Assembly: GCA_020637635.1 (NCBI GenBank)
Contig: JACKKB010000004.1
Coordinates: forward strand, 1-64,000
DNA from: Albidovulum sp.
Lineage (GTDB): Bacteria > Pseudomonadota > Alphaproteobacteria > Rhodobacterales > Rhodobacteraceae
Direction: 5' to 3'
Length of the DNA: 64,000 bases
How positions within the stretch are numbered: position 1 is the first letter of the stretch; each line of letters begins with the position of its first letter. Positions 33,350 to 41,840 of this stretch are shown here, piece by piece. The translations under genes were made by a program, and so were the position numbers. The notes beneath the pieces were generated by a model. It made no database searches, had not been told where the DNA came from, and worked only from the letters and a program-made list of their open reading frames with translations.

Positions 33350-34152
33350 GCGGACGTGCCGAGGAATGGGTCTTTGCCGGCGCAGACCTGCGCGCGCGCC
33401 TCTTCAATCCGCCATCGGGGCGCGGCAGCGACCTGCTCGTCACCTTCCGGCCGCGGCTCGACGGGGCCGCGGGCTTTGACCGGCCCGAGCCGGTGCGCCG
33501 CTTCCTCCGCCGGGGCTGGAGCCATCTCTACCTGCAGTCGCGCGTCAACGACTGGTATCTGAACGCCGAGACCGAGGCCTTCGCCGACCGGCTCCGGTCG
33601 CTGACCGAGGGCTTTGCCTATCGGGTCGCCATCGGGTTCTCGATGGGCGGCTACGCGGCACTGCGGTTTTCCCGGGCGCTCCGGCTCGACCACCTGGTCG
33701 CCGTCTCGCCGCAGGTCTCGCTCGCCGCATCCGTCGCGCCCTTCGAGAACCGCTATCCCGAGGCGGCGGATTTCGATCGCGAGCTCGGCGATCTCGCCCG
33801 CCACGGGTGGCACGACCTCGCCGGCACCGTGCTCTACGACCCCTTTCGCCGGCTCGACCGGCTCCATGCCGAGGCGATCGGCCTGCTCTTTCCCCGGCTC
33901 GACTTCGCGCGCATGGTCTTTGGCGGCCATCCGGCGACGACGGTCCTGCGCGAGACGGTGGGTTTCGGGGCGGTGCAGGATCTGATCCTCGAGCGCCGCG
34001 CCGGGCGGAGCGAGATCCTCGCGCTGCACCGCCGGCACCGCGAACACGCCCCCTCGTACTGGAGCGAATGCGCCGCCGCCTGTGCCCGCCACGGCCGCCC
34101 CGAGGTCGAACGCGCGGCCCTCGCCTGCCAGGCGGCGCTTGCCGCCGGCTGA
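33346..34152 (+). CDS. alpha/beta-hydrolase-fold hypothetical protein
   Basis: This 268-residue cytoplasmic protein contains the nucleophile elbow AIGFSMGGYAALRFS (GxSxG) near residue 97. FGGHPATTVLRETVG lies later, where the His of the triad could be (GGH). It may be an esterase or thioesterase-like enzyme, but no named family was recognised. It is translationally coupled to meaB (ATGA), which suggests a role near acyl-CoA metabolism. It is convergent with the nitrile hydratase operon. Confidence 0.65.
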   Translation: MSGRAEEWVFAGADLRARLFNPPSGRGSDLLVTFRPRLDGAAGFDRPEPVRRFLRRGWSHLYLQSRVNDWYLNAETEAFADRLRSLTEGFAYRVAIGFSMGGYAALRFSRALRLDHLVAVSPQVSLAASVAPFENRYPEAADFDRELGDLARHGWHDLAGTVLYDPFRRLDRLHAEAIGLLFPRLDFARMVFGGHPATTVLRETVGFGAVQDLILERRAGRSEILALHRRHREHAPSYWSECAAACARHGRPEVERAALACQAALAAG

Positions 34153-34170
34153 GCGGTCACGAACCCGGTC

Positions 34171-34494
34171 TCAGGGCGACAGACGCACCGGCGCGCCGTG
34201 CGGCGTGGCCAGATAGGCGGCTGCCCACCGGTCGCGCATCGCCGCCGCCTCGGCGCGGGGCGCGCTGCCGGCGCGGTCGAGAAGCCCCTCGAGCGTTTCG
34301 AGCCAGGCCGCGTAGTAATCCGCCCCGCCGTCGAGCGCACGCGCCGCGCCACGGGTCTTCAGCGTCGCGCCGAAGGCGCTGGTCCAGTCGGGCCAGCCGA
34401 AGACCCCCGCCTCGCCGAGCGCCACCGTGAGCGCGAAGAGCTCTGCCTGCCAGGGTTCCTCGAAGGGTGCGGCCGGGGATCGGGTGGCGCTCAT
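34171..34494 (-). CDS. nitrile hydratase accessory protein
   Basis: This 107-residue protein resembles the N-terminal half of a nitrile hydratase beta subunit (FEEPWQAELFALTVALGEAG, then WTSAFGATLKTRGAARALDG and a YYAAWLETLEGLL segment). This is the pattern of the small accessory or activator proteins that deliver metal to, or mature, the alpha subunit. It overlaps the beta gene by ATGA and is last in the operon. Confidence 0.85.
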   Translation of the reverse strand: MSATRSPAAPFEEPWQAELFALTVALGEAGVFGWPDWTSAFGATLKTRGAARALDGGADYYAAWLETLEGLLDRAGSAPRAEAAAMRDRWAAAYLATPHGAPVRLSP

Positions 34495-35165
34495 GCCGGC
34501 TCCAGATAGCTCTGCCAGAGATCGGCGGTGACTTCGTCGCCGGTGCCCTCGGCGGCGCCCCAGAGATCGGCCGCGGCGAAGGCCACCGTGTAAAGCGGCT
34601 CCGGACACTCGCCGAGCCCGTGGGCATTGGCGTCGGGCAGCACATGCGCCCCATGGCCAAGGATGACCGTGCCGACCTGCCCGGCGGCATAGCCCGGCAA
34701 GCGCGTATGGCCGCCCGGAACGAAGGCATTGCGCGCCGGCAGCCGCGTCCGCACCCGGTCGCCCGGCGCGAAGGCGGCCGCGACCCCGGTTTCGCGCCGG
34801 TAGGGCGTTCCGCGTGCGAGCGCCGGTGCGACCTTGTCCGCGGTGAAGAGCCGCGGATGCGGCGGCGCGGGGTCCGCCGCGCCCGCGGCCAGTTCCGCGC
34901 GGCTGACAAGACCGGTGGCCACGACGAGATCGGCAAGCGCCGCAATCCACTTCTCGTAGTAGGAAAACCGCGCATAGTCCCCCGGCGCGAGACATTCGCG
35001 GGCGTGGCGCGAGCGGTCGATCGACCAGGCGCCGAGCCCGCCCGCGGCAAGGGTGAGCGCCAGCGCCGCCCGCTGCCACTCCGCGCCGACCGGCACCATG
35101 CCCTGCGGCCCGGGCACCACCGGCCCGTCGCCCCAGCGCCCGCCCATGTCATGGACCCGGCTCAT
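34491..35165 (-). CDS. nthB: nitrile hydratase, beta subunit
   Basis: This 224-residue subunit starts with the conserved VHDMGGRWGDGPV. It contains YARFSYYEKWIAALADLV and ends with the C-terminal barrel (FAPGDRVRTRLPAR, HTRLPGYAAGQVGTVI, LYTVAFAAADLWG). With the alpha subunit it hydrates nitriles to amides. It is coupled on both sides by ATGA overlaps, so the three proteins are made together. The beta gene contributes conserved residues that hydrogen-bond to the oxidised cysteines. Confidence 0.95.
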   Translation of the reverse strand: MSRVHDMGGRWGDGPVVPGPQGMVPVGAEWQRAALALTLAAGGLGAWSIDRSRHARECLAPGDYARFSYYEKWIAALADLVVATGLVSRAELAAGAADPAPPHPRLFTADKVAPALARGTPYRRETGVAAAFAPGDRVRTRLPARNAFVPGGHTRLPGYAAGQVGTVILGHGAHVLPDANAHGLGECPEPLYTVAFAAADLWGAAEGTGDEVTADLWQSYLEPA

Positions 35166-35785
35166 GCCGGCGCCCCGGCGAGGCCGGTCCCGATCATGCT
35201 GTCGCGGGTGACAAGCGCGGCGAGCGCCGCCAGGTCGAGCCCTTCGGACCCTTCGGGGCGCATCGGCACCACCAGATAGCGGACCTCTGCCGTCGAATCC
35301 CAGACCCGGACCTTCGTCCCCTCGGGCAGGGTCACGCCGAACTCGGCCAGGACCCGGCGCGGCTCGCGCACCGCCCGTGCCCGGTAGGCATCGGATTTGT
35401 ACCAGGCCGGCGGGATCCCCAGAAGCGGCCAGGGGTAGCAGGAGCAGAGCGTGCAGACGACCATGTTGTGGGTCCCGGCCGTGTTCTCGACGGCCACGAC
35501 ATGCTCGCCCTGGCGGCCGGCGATCCCGAGTTCGGCCATGGCCGCATTGGCATCGGCCAGAAGCCGGCCGCGAAACGCCGGATCCACCCAGGCCCGCGCC
35601 ACCACCTGCGCGCCGAGATGCGGTCCGACCTTGCGTTCATAGGTTTCGAGGATCGCCTCCATCGCCTCGGGATCGACGAGTCCCTTGCCGACGAGGATCG
35701 TCTGCAGAGCCTTCACCCGCAGCGCCGGCTCGGGCGGCAGAAGCGCATGGGGATGATCGTCGTCGTGGCTGTGATCATGTGGCAT
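35162..35785 (-). CDS. nthA: nitrile hydratase, alpha subunit (cobalt type)
   Basis: This 207-residue catalytic subunit has the metal-claw motif VCTLCSCYPWPLLG. Thr (not Ser) in CTLCSC is the usual mark of cobalt-dependent enzymes. The N-terminus is His/Asp-rich (MPHDHSHDDDHPHALLP), a feature of several of these subunits. It is the first gene of the alpha-beta-accessory operon. No amidase or cobalt transporter gene is adjacent, so the amide product must be processed elsewhere. Confidence 0.95.
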   Translation of the reverse strand: MPHDHSHDDDHPHALLPPEPALRVKALQTILVGKGLVDPEAMEAILETYERKVGPHLGAQVVARAWVDPAFRGRLLADANAAMAELGIAGRQGEHVVAVENTAGTHNMVVCTLCSCYPWPLLGIPPAWYKSDAYRARAVREPRRVLAEFGVTLPEGTKVRVWDSTAEVRYLVVPMRPEGSEGLDLAALAALVTRDSMIGTGLAGAPA

Positions 35786-35895
35786 GACCGGACGATGGCG
35801 CCGGCCCGGGCGTTTGTCCAGACCCGGGCGCGCAAGGTCAGTGCCGCGCCCGAAACCCGGCGGCGCGGGCGCCGGGAATCGGCTAGTCTGCAGAC

Positions 35896-36987
35896 ATGAT
35901 GTTCGATCTTCCTGACGACGACACGCTCTATGCGGCCCTTCTCGCGCGCGATCCCCGCTATGACGGACGCGCCTTCGTGGCGGTGGCCTCGACCGGCATC
36001 TTCTGCCGGCTGACCTGCCCGGCGCCGAAGCCCCTGCGCCGCAACTGCCACTTTTTCGACAGCGCCGCCGCCTGCGCCGCCGAGGGCTTTCGCCCCTGCC
36101 GGCGCTGCCATCCGCTGGGCAGCACCGAACCCTTCGTCGCCGAGCTTCTGGAGGCGCTTCAGGCCGATCCCGCGCGGCGCTGGAGCGAGGCCGCGCTCGC
36201 CGCGCGCGGGCTCGACCCCTCGACGGTGCGCCGCGCCTTCCGCCGCCACTTCGCCATGACCTTCCTCGACATGGCGCGCGCCGCCCGGCTGCGCGCCGGT
36301 TTCGGCACGCTGAAGGACGGCGGCCGGGTGATCGAGGCGCAGCTCGAGGCCGGCTTCGCCTCGGGCTCTGGCTTCCGGGCCGCCTTCGCGCGGCTTCTCG
36401 GCCGCGCGCCCGGCGCCTTCACCGGGCGCGAGATGCTGAAGGCCGACTGGCTCGACACCCCTCTCGGCGGCATGATCGCGGTCAGCGATGCGCGGGCGCT
36501 GCACCTTCTGGAATTCGCCGACCGCAAGGCCCTGCCGACCGAGCTGAAACGGCTTTCTGCGCTCGTCAAGGGCGACATCGGCATCGGCCGCACGGCCCAG
36601 ACCGACCGCATCGAGACCGAGCTCGGCGCCTATTTCGCCGGCCGCTCGGCGCGCTTCGAAACCCCGCTCGCCCTTCACGGCACGGCCTTCACCCGTGCGG
36701 TCTGGGATCTCTTGCGCGCGATCCCGCCCGGCGCCACGAGAAGCTATAGCGAGATCGCCCTGGCCCTCGGCCGGCCACAGGCGGTGCGCGCCGTCGCCCG
36801 CGCCAACGGCGCCAACCAGATCGCCATCGCCATTCCCTGCCACCGCGTCATCGGTGCCGACGGATCGCTCACCGGCTACGGCGGCGGGCTCTGGCGCAAG
36901 GAGCGGCTGATCGCGCTGGAGCGCAGCTGTTCGCAAGGCACTGCACGCGAATCGCGCCGCACCCCGGCCCTGCCCGCGACCCCGTAG
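35896..36987 (+). CDS. ada: Ada: DNA alkylation-repair methyltransferase and transcriptional regulator
   Basis: This 363-residue protein has the three Ada parts. The zinc-bound N-terminal domain includes STGIFCRLTCPAPKP, NCHFF and PCRRCHP, whose Cys takes a methyl from phosphotriesters. An AraC-type HTH is central (WSEAALAARGLDPSTVRRAF, VIEAQLEAGFASGSGFRAAF). The Ogt domain has the active-site IPCHRVIGADGSLTGYGGG. Two adjacent ATG codons make the exact start ambiguous by one residue. It is divergent from nthA, with about 110 bp between them. Confidence 0.93.
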   Translation: MMFDLPDDDTLYAALLARDPRYDGRAFVAVASTGIFCRLTCPAPKPLRRNCHFFDSAAACAAEGFRPCRRCHPLGSTEPFVAELLEALQADPARRWSEAALAARGLDPSTVRRAFRRHFAMTFLDMARAARLRAGFGTLKDGGRVIEAQLEAGFASGSGFRAAFARLLGRAPGAFTGREMLKADWLDTPLGGMIAVSDARALHLLEFADRKALPTELKRLSALVKGDIGIGRTAQTDRIETELGAYFAGRSARFETPLALHGTAFTRAVWDLLRAIPPGATRSYSEIALALGRPQAVRAVARANGANQIAIAIPCHRVIGADGSLTGYGGGLWRKERLIALERSCSQGTARESRRTPALPATP

Positions 36988-37369
36988 TCACGAACGACCG
37001 GCGCGGCCCTCGGCCGGGCAGAGTTCACGTCGACCGCGATCCTCTCCACCTGCCCTTGTCGGCCTGGCGCAGGAAACCCGGCCCCTCGCCGAGGACGAGC
37101 CGCCCGCGCCGTGTGAGCGCGAAGGCCGCCCGGCCGCCCGGATTTGCGCCGGACGGGATCTGCGCCGGACGGATCTGCGCACGGACCGGATCTGCGCACG
37201 GACCGGATCCGCGCCGGACGGGTGCGATGGCCTCCCCCGGGCGGCATGGTGCGCCGGGTCGATGCGATAGCGGACGAGACGGGCGATCTGGGCGGTCCTA
37301 TCGCCGGCGGCAGGGTCGCTCCGACCGTGCCGGATTGCCCGATGCCCATGCTTCGACTAGCATCGAACC
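36988..37369. repeat. 382-bp gene-free stretch containing a 15-17-bp tandem repeat
   Basis: Nothing coding is convincing here. At 37140-37220 five units of GGATCTGCGC(A/C)GGAC type, 15-17 bp long and slightly varied, follow each other. The rest is GC-rich with no clear hairpin terminator. Confidence 0.6.
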
Positions 37370-38110
37370 ATGGCCGAGAGCCCCGACATCGCCCAACCCG
37401 CCGCGCTGATCGGCGATCCGGCCCGCGCCGCCATGCTTCTCGCACTCATGCGGGGGCAGGCCCTGACGGCGTGCGAGCTTGCGCACGAGGCGGGCGTGGC
37501 CCTGTCCACCACCTCGAGCCACCTTTCCAGGCTTCGGGCCGGCGGCCTCGTCGCCGTGCGCAAATCCGGCCGGCACAAGTATTTCGCGCTGGCCGGCGAG
37601 GGGGCGGCGGGCGTGATCGAGGCCCTCATCGGGTTCGCCGGCGCCGGCCCCGGCGAACGGCTCCGGACGGGGCCGAAAGGCCTTCCCGGCCCGCGCGACC
37701 CCGCGCTGCGCGAGGCGCGGGTCTGCTACAACCATCTGGCCGGCGAGCGCGGCGTTCGGCTTTACGACAGCATCTGCGCGCGCGGTTTCGTCATCACGGG
37801 GCCAGGCGGGCCCGACCTCAGCCCCGCCGGCCGCGCCTTCGCCCGCGACTTCGGCGTCGCGCCCGAAGCGCTCGACGTCACCCGCCAGCCCGCCTGCCGC
37901 GAATGCCTCGACTGGTCGATGCGGCGCAGCCACCTCGGCGGCCGCGCCGGGCGCGGTTTTCTGGCCGCGATCGAGGCGCGGGGCTGGGCCTGTCGCGTCG
38001 CCGGATCGCGGGTAATCCGCTTCACCCCCGAGGGCGCGCGCCGTTTCGATCAGAGCTTCCCCGTGCCGCGGGGCGATGAATCACTTGACCTCGCCCGGAC
38101 GAGGACGTAA
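37370..38110 (+). CDS. ArsR-family transcriptional regulator with long C-terminal domain
   Basis: This 246-residue protein has an N-terminal winged helix (RAAMLLALMRGQALTACELA, then AGVALSTTSSHLSRLRAGGL, VAVRKSGRHKYFAL) of the ArsR type. A second region of about 130 residues contains Cys and Trp residues in PACRECLDWSMRRSHLGG. Such fused ArsR proteins often sense small molecules or metals. No operon partner is adjacent; rpmB follows 94 bp downstream. Confidence 0.83.
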   Translation: MAESPDIAQPAALIGDPARAAMLLALMRGQALTACELAHEAGVALSTTSSHLSRLRAGGLVAVRKSGRHKYFALAGEGAAGVIEALIGFAGAGPGERLRTGPKGLPGPRDPALREARVCYNHLAGERGVRLYDSICARGFVITGPGGPDLSPAGRAFARDFGVAPEALDVTRQPACRECLDWSMRRSHLGGRAGRGFLAAIEARGWACRVAGSRVIRFTPEGARRFDQSFPVPRGDESLDLARTRT

Positions 38111-38204
38111 AGCCCGCGGACGGAATTCGGGCCACCCGCCTCGGCGGCGCCTCGTGCTTTACCAGAACGCCGGGCCAAAGCCCAAGCCACGAAGGAAGAA
38201 CACC

Positions 38205-38492
38205 ATGTCGCGCGTTTGCGAACTGACCGGTAAGGGCCCGATGTCGGGCAACAAAGTGAGCCACGCGAACAACAAGTCGCGGCGCCGCTTCCTGCCGAAC
38301 CTGAACGATGTCTCGCTGCTCTCCGACGCGCTCGGACAGTCGTTCAAGCTCAAGATCTCTTCGGCCGCGCTGCGCTCGGTCGACCATCGCGGCGGGCTCG
38401 ATGCCTTCCTCGCCAAGGCCAAGGACGACGAACTGTCGGCCAAGGCGCTGAAGATCAAGAAAGAGATCGCCAAGGTCCAGGCCGCGGCCTGA
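38205..38492 (+). CDS. rpmB: 50S ribosomal protein L28
   Basis: This 95-residue ribosomal protein begins SRVCELTGKGPMSGNKVSHA and contains RRRFLPNLNDVSLLS, typical of L28. ATG 38205 has GAAGGAAG upstream; an earlier ATG in the frame gives a non-conserved extension. It is followed by a clear intrinsic terminator. Confidence 0.97.
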   Translation: MSRVCELTGKGPMSGNKVSHANNKSRRRFLPNLNDVSLLSDALGQSFKLKISSAALRSVDHRGGLDAFLAKAKDDELSAKALKIKKEIAKVQAAA

Positions 38493-38531
38493 GGCGCATC
38501 CTCATCCATTGCCTGAAACAGGCAGGACAAG

Positions 38532-38554
38532 GCCCCGCCACGGCGGGGCTTTTT
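38532..38554 (+). terminator. intrinsic terminator of rpmB
   Basis: GCCCCGC-CACG-GCGGGGC hairpin (7-bp stem) directly followed by TTTTT at 38550-38554, between convergent rpmB and murD. It is a good Rho-independent terminator on the plus strand. Confidence 0.9.
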
Positions 38555-38567
38555 CATGGCCGCACGC

Positions 38568-39968
38568 TCAGCCGAGCAGCGCCCGCACCCTGGCGATGAA
38601 ATCCTCGCCACGTTTCTCGAAATCCGGATACTGATCGAACGACGCCGCCGCCGGCGCCAGCAGCACGACCTCGCCCGGCTCGGCCTCGGCAGCGGCGCGG
38701 GCCACGGCCTTGTCCATCGTCCCGCAGATCTCGTGCGGCACCGCGCCGAGCGCGAGCGCGAAATCGCGCGCCGAATGGCCGATGAGATAGGCCTTGGCGA
38801 CCGCGCCCAGATAGGGCACGAGCCCGGCGATGCCGCCCTGCTTGCCGAGCCCGCCGGCGATCCAGCGGATCCTCGGGAAGGCCTGCAGCGCCTTGGCGGC
38901 GCTGTCGACATTCGTGGCCTTGCTGTCGTTCACGAACCGCACTCCGGCCCGTTCGCCGACCAGCTGGCTGCGGTGCGGCAGCCCCTCGAACGAGCCGAGC
39001 GCCCCCTCGATCAGCTTCGGCGCAAGGCCGAGCGTGCGCGTCGCGGCATAGGCCGCGCAGGCGTTCTGGTGGTTGTGCGCGCCGGGCAGCCCCGCCATGG
39101 CACGAAGGTCGATCGACGCCACCTGCCGCCCCTTGCGCCACTCGGCGAGAAACCCCTTGCGGGCGAAGACCGACCAGCCCTCGCCATCGAGCTTCTGCCC
39201 CGAGGAGATGCGGATCACCCGGTCGTCGGCCGGCCCCTGCGCCATCTGATTGGCGAGGAACCGCCCTTCGGCCTCGTCGACGCCGATCACCGCCCGGTCC
39301 GGCCCGCCTTCGGCGAAGAGGCGGCGCTTGGCGGCGAAATAGCCGCCGATCCCGCCGTGCCGGTCCAGATGGTCGGGGGTGAGGTTGGTGAAGACGGCGA
39401 TGTCGGGGGTCAGCGCGCGGGCGAGCTCGATCTGATAGGAGCTCAGTTCCAGCACCACGACGCCGCCATCCTCAGCCGGATCGAGGTCGAGGACGCCACG
39501 GCCGATGTTGCCGGCCATCTGCACCGGCTTGCCGGCGACCTCGAGGATGTGGCGGATGAGCGCCGTCGTCGTCGACTTGCCGTTGGAGCCGGTCACCGCC
39601 ACCACCTTCGGCACCTGATCCATCTCGTTCCAGGCCGGCGTCGCGAAGGAACGGAAGAAGAGCCCGATGTCGTTGTCGACGGGGACACCCGCCGCCATGG
39701 CCCGCACGATGAGCCGATTGGGTTCGGGATAGAGATGCGGGATGCCGGGCGAGACGACGAGGCTTGCGACCCCGTCCCAGGCATCGGCCCGGGAGAGATC
39801 GTCGAGCGCAAAACCCTCGGCCTCGGCCTTCGCCCGCGCCTCGGGCGCGTCGTCCCAGAGGCAGGGCAAGGCACCACCGGCCACAAGCGCGCGCGCGGTG
39901 GCAAGACCCGACCGGCCGAGCCCCAGCACCGCCACCTTCCTACCCTGATATCCCTGCACCGCAATCAT
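38568..39968 (-). CDS. murD: UDP-N-acetylmuramoyl-L-alanine:D-glutamate ligase
   Basis: This 466-residue Mur ligase adds D-glutamate to UDP-MurNAc-L-Ala in the cytoplasm. Motifs: N-terminal Rossmann KVAVLGLGRSGLATAR, ATP loop AVTGSNGKSTTTALI, LELSSYQIE, NLTPDHLDRHGG and NDSKATNVDSAAKAL. ATG 39968 is chosen; an upstream in-frame start gives a short non-conserved extension. It is the last gene of the dcw cluster here and is convergent with rpmB. The usual following ftsW/murG/murC genes are absent from this place. Confidence 0.97.
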   Translation of the reverse strand: MIAVQGYQGRKVAVLGLGRSGLATARALVAGGALPCLWDDAPEARAKAEAEGFALDDLSRADAWDGVASLVVSPGIPHLYPEPNRLIVRAMAAGVPVDNDIGLFFRSFATPAWNEMDQVPKVVAVTGSNGKSTTTALIRHILEVAGKPVQMAGNIGRGVLDLDPAEDGGVVVLELSSYQIELARALTPDIAVFTNLTPDHLDRHGGIGGYFAAKRRLFAEGGPDRAVIGVDEAEGRFLANQMAQGPADDRVIRISSGQKLDGEGWSVFARKGFLAEWRKGRQVASIDLRAMAGLPGAHNHQNACAAYAATRTLGLAPKLIEGALGSFEGLPHRSQLVGERAGVRFVNDSKATNVDSAAKALQAFPRIRWIAGGLGKQGGIAGLVPYLGAVAKAYLIGHSARDFALALGAVPHEICGTMDKAVARAAAEAEPGEVVLLAPAAASFDQYPDFEKRGEDFIARVRALLG

Positions 39969-40053
39969 GTCGCCCCCGCAGACCCTTGGACCAGTCTCCG
40001 GGCGGACAATGCCCGCTGGCCTGCCGCCCCGCAAGGCCGGCGCCTCGGCCCCG

Positions 40054-41085
40054 CTAGAGGTCGATGTCGATCGTCACCGGAAAATGATCCGAAGCCGTCA
40101 GGAGCGCCTCGCGCAGTTCCGGCACCCGGTAGCAGGCCGGATCGTCGAACGGGTGCCAGATCCGCCAGGAAGGATTGCGCCCGCGCAGGTCGGGCGAGAC
40201 CATGATGTAGTCGAGCAGCGCGTTGAAATAGCGCCCGTGCTGATCCAGGTAGAACCGCGCGGTAAAGGGCATGGCCGAGAGCAGCTTGCCGAAGGCAAGC
40301 TTGGCGTTCAGGTCGAAAAGCCGCTCCTTGCGCGGCTCGTCCCAGCCGAGCACGATCTCGACCCCCGAGCGGCCAAAGAGCTTTTCGTATTCGTCGAGTC
40401 CGGGGCCGTCGTTGAAATCGCCCATCACCATAAGGCTCTCGCCGGCCGCGAGATGTTCGAGCACGCGGCGGCGCAGCCAGATCGACTGCGCCAGATGCTT
40501 GCGCCGGTTCTCGATCGCGATGCGCCGCGCCTGTTCTTCGTTCAGCGCCCCGTGTGGCGCCTTCGACTTCATGTGAACCCCGATCATCCGGAACGCGATG
40601 CCGGCGGCAGAGCGCGCCGCGATCTCCAGGGGGGGCTTGGAAAACTCGACCGTGTCCAGCGTGCCGTCGATGTTCAGATCGATGCGGAAACTGCCGTCGA
40701 AGCGCGGCGCGGCACCATCGCCACTGCCGGCGCCGGCCTCGCCTCGCGGGTCGTGCTCCACGCTGAGCCGGTCGGGATCGTAGAGAAGCGCGATCTCCTG
40801 CTGGGTCTCGTTGGCATGGCCGATGAGCGCCTTGCGGCAGCGGAGCGAATAGCGCGCCGCGAAGGTCTCGAGCTGGTCGACCGTGCGGTGCCGGACGCCG
40901 TCGTCCGGCGCCTCGATCACCATCACCGCATCGGCATCCATCGCCGTGAAAACGATGCCGAGCGCGGTCAGCTGGTCGGCCCGGGTGACGTTGTAGCGCG
41001 CCGACCAGCCGCCGTCTTCCAGCAGCTTGCCGTTGCGGTCGAAGAGATTGGTGAACCATTCGACATTGTAGGTCGCGATCCGCAT
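40054..41085 (-). CDS. endonuclease/exonuclease/phosphatase (EEP) family protein
   Basis: This 343-residue cytoplasmic protein with the EEP fold begins RIATYNVEWFTNLFDRNGK. It contains MVMGDFNDGPG (the GDFN motif) and ends in LLTASDHFPVTI (the SDH motif). All catalytic metal and His residues appear present. The substrate could be nucleic acid or a phosphodiester lipid or sugar. It starts 1 bp after the DjlA-like gene's stop and is followed by murD after about 85 bp, so it sits inside the dcw cluster. Confidence 0.85.
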   Translation of the reverse strand: MRIATYNVEWFTNLFDRNGKLLEDGGWSARYNVTRADQLTALGIVFTAMDADAVMVIEAPDDGVRHRTVDQLETFAARYSLRCRKALIGHANETQQEIALLYDPDRLSVEHDPRGEAGAGSGDGAAPRFDGSFRIDLNIDGTLDTVEFSKPPLEIAARSAAGIAFRMIGVHMKSKAPHGALNEEQARRIAIENRRKHLAQSIWLRRRVLEHLAAGESLMVMGDFNDGPGLDEYEKLFGRSGVEIVLGWDEPRKERLFDLNAKLAFGKLLSAMPFTARFYLDQHGRYFNALLDYIMVSPDLRGRNPSWRIWHPFDDPACYRVPELREALLTASDHFPVTIDIDL

Positions 41086-41086
41086 C

Positions 41087-41782
41087 TCAGGCCGCCTGTC
41101 TGCCGCGGATTTCCTCCCAGGCGCGGTTCACGGCGATGAGCCGCCGCTCGGCCATCCTGAGCGCCTCGTCCGGCAGACCCTTGGCATGAAGCCGGTCGGG
41201 ATGACATTCGCGCACCGCCTCGCGCCAGGCCGCGCGGATATCCGTGATCGGTGTCTCGGGCGTCACACCGAGCACCGCATAGGGGTCGGGCCAAGACTCG
41301 GCCCCCGACTCGGGCACGAAGCGGGCACGCAGCGAGAGAAAGCAGCGTTCATCGACGCCGAAGATCGCCGCCACCTGGCGCAGGAAGCTCTCTTCGTGCG
41401 GGTGATAGACGCCGTCCGCCATCGCGATGTGAAACAGACCCTCGAGCAGATCGACGAGGACCGGATCACCGGGCCCGAACATCGCCGCGATCTTCTGGGC
41501 ATAGACGTCGAAACCCGCCACGTCCTCGCGCGCGAGGTTGAAGACGCGGGCCGCGTTCGCCTCCTCGCCGGGCGGCAGCACGAAGACCTCGCGGAAAGCG
41601 GTGACCTCGTCGCGGGTCACCTGCCCGTCGGCCTTGGCCATCTTCGCACCGAGCGCGATCACCGCGATGGTAAAGCCGATCGAGCGTTCGGGCGGGCTGC
41701 GCAGGCGGTCGAAGACGGCCGAAAGCCCCTCGCCCTTGGCGAGGGCGGCAAGCGCGTCGGCGATGCGGGTCCAGATCGACAT
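41087..41782 (-). CDS. TerB/DnaJ-domain protein (DjlA-like)
   Basis: This 231-residue protein has a helical TerB-like domain (FTIAVIALGAKMAKADGQVT, then FHIAMADGVYHPHEESFLRQ). A C-terminal J-domain follows (DPYAVLGVTPETPITDIRAA, with the HPD motif in ECHPDRLHAKG). Unlike E. coli DjlA there is no clear N-terminal membrane helix. It should stimulate a DnaK-type chaperone. Its place between mraY and murD suggests co-expression with cell-wall synthesis, perhaps by accident of insertion. Confidence 0.83.
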   Translation of the reverse strand: MSIWTRIADALAALAKGEGLSAVFDRLRSPPERSIGFTIAVIALGAKMAKADGQVTRDEVTAFREVFVLPPGEEANAARVFNLAREDVAGFDVYAQKIAAMFGPGDPVLVDLLEGLFHIAMADGVYHPHEESFLRQVAAIFGVDERCFLSLRARFVPESGAESWPDPYAVLGVTPETPITDIRAAWREAVRECHPDRLHAKGLPDEALRMAERRLIAVNRAWEEIRGRQAA

Positions 41783-41840
41783 GGGCGCAGTCTATCCCGG
41801 GCAGCGGGCCTTGTCAGGGCGAGAAAACGGTGACCCCGCC

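Noticed and set aside
36988..37140. Possible remnant of a degraded gene on the minus strand between ada and the ArsR gene
   Set aside because: One short minus-strand frame reads like the end of a protein (ALTRRGRLVLGEGPGFL), but it is too short and has no identifiable family. It is not reported as a pseudogene.
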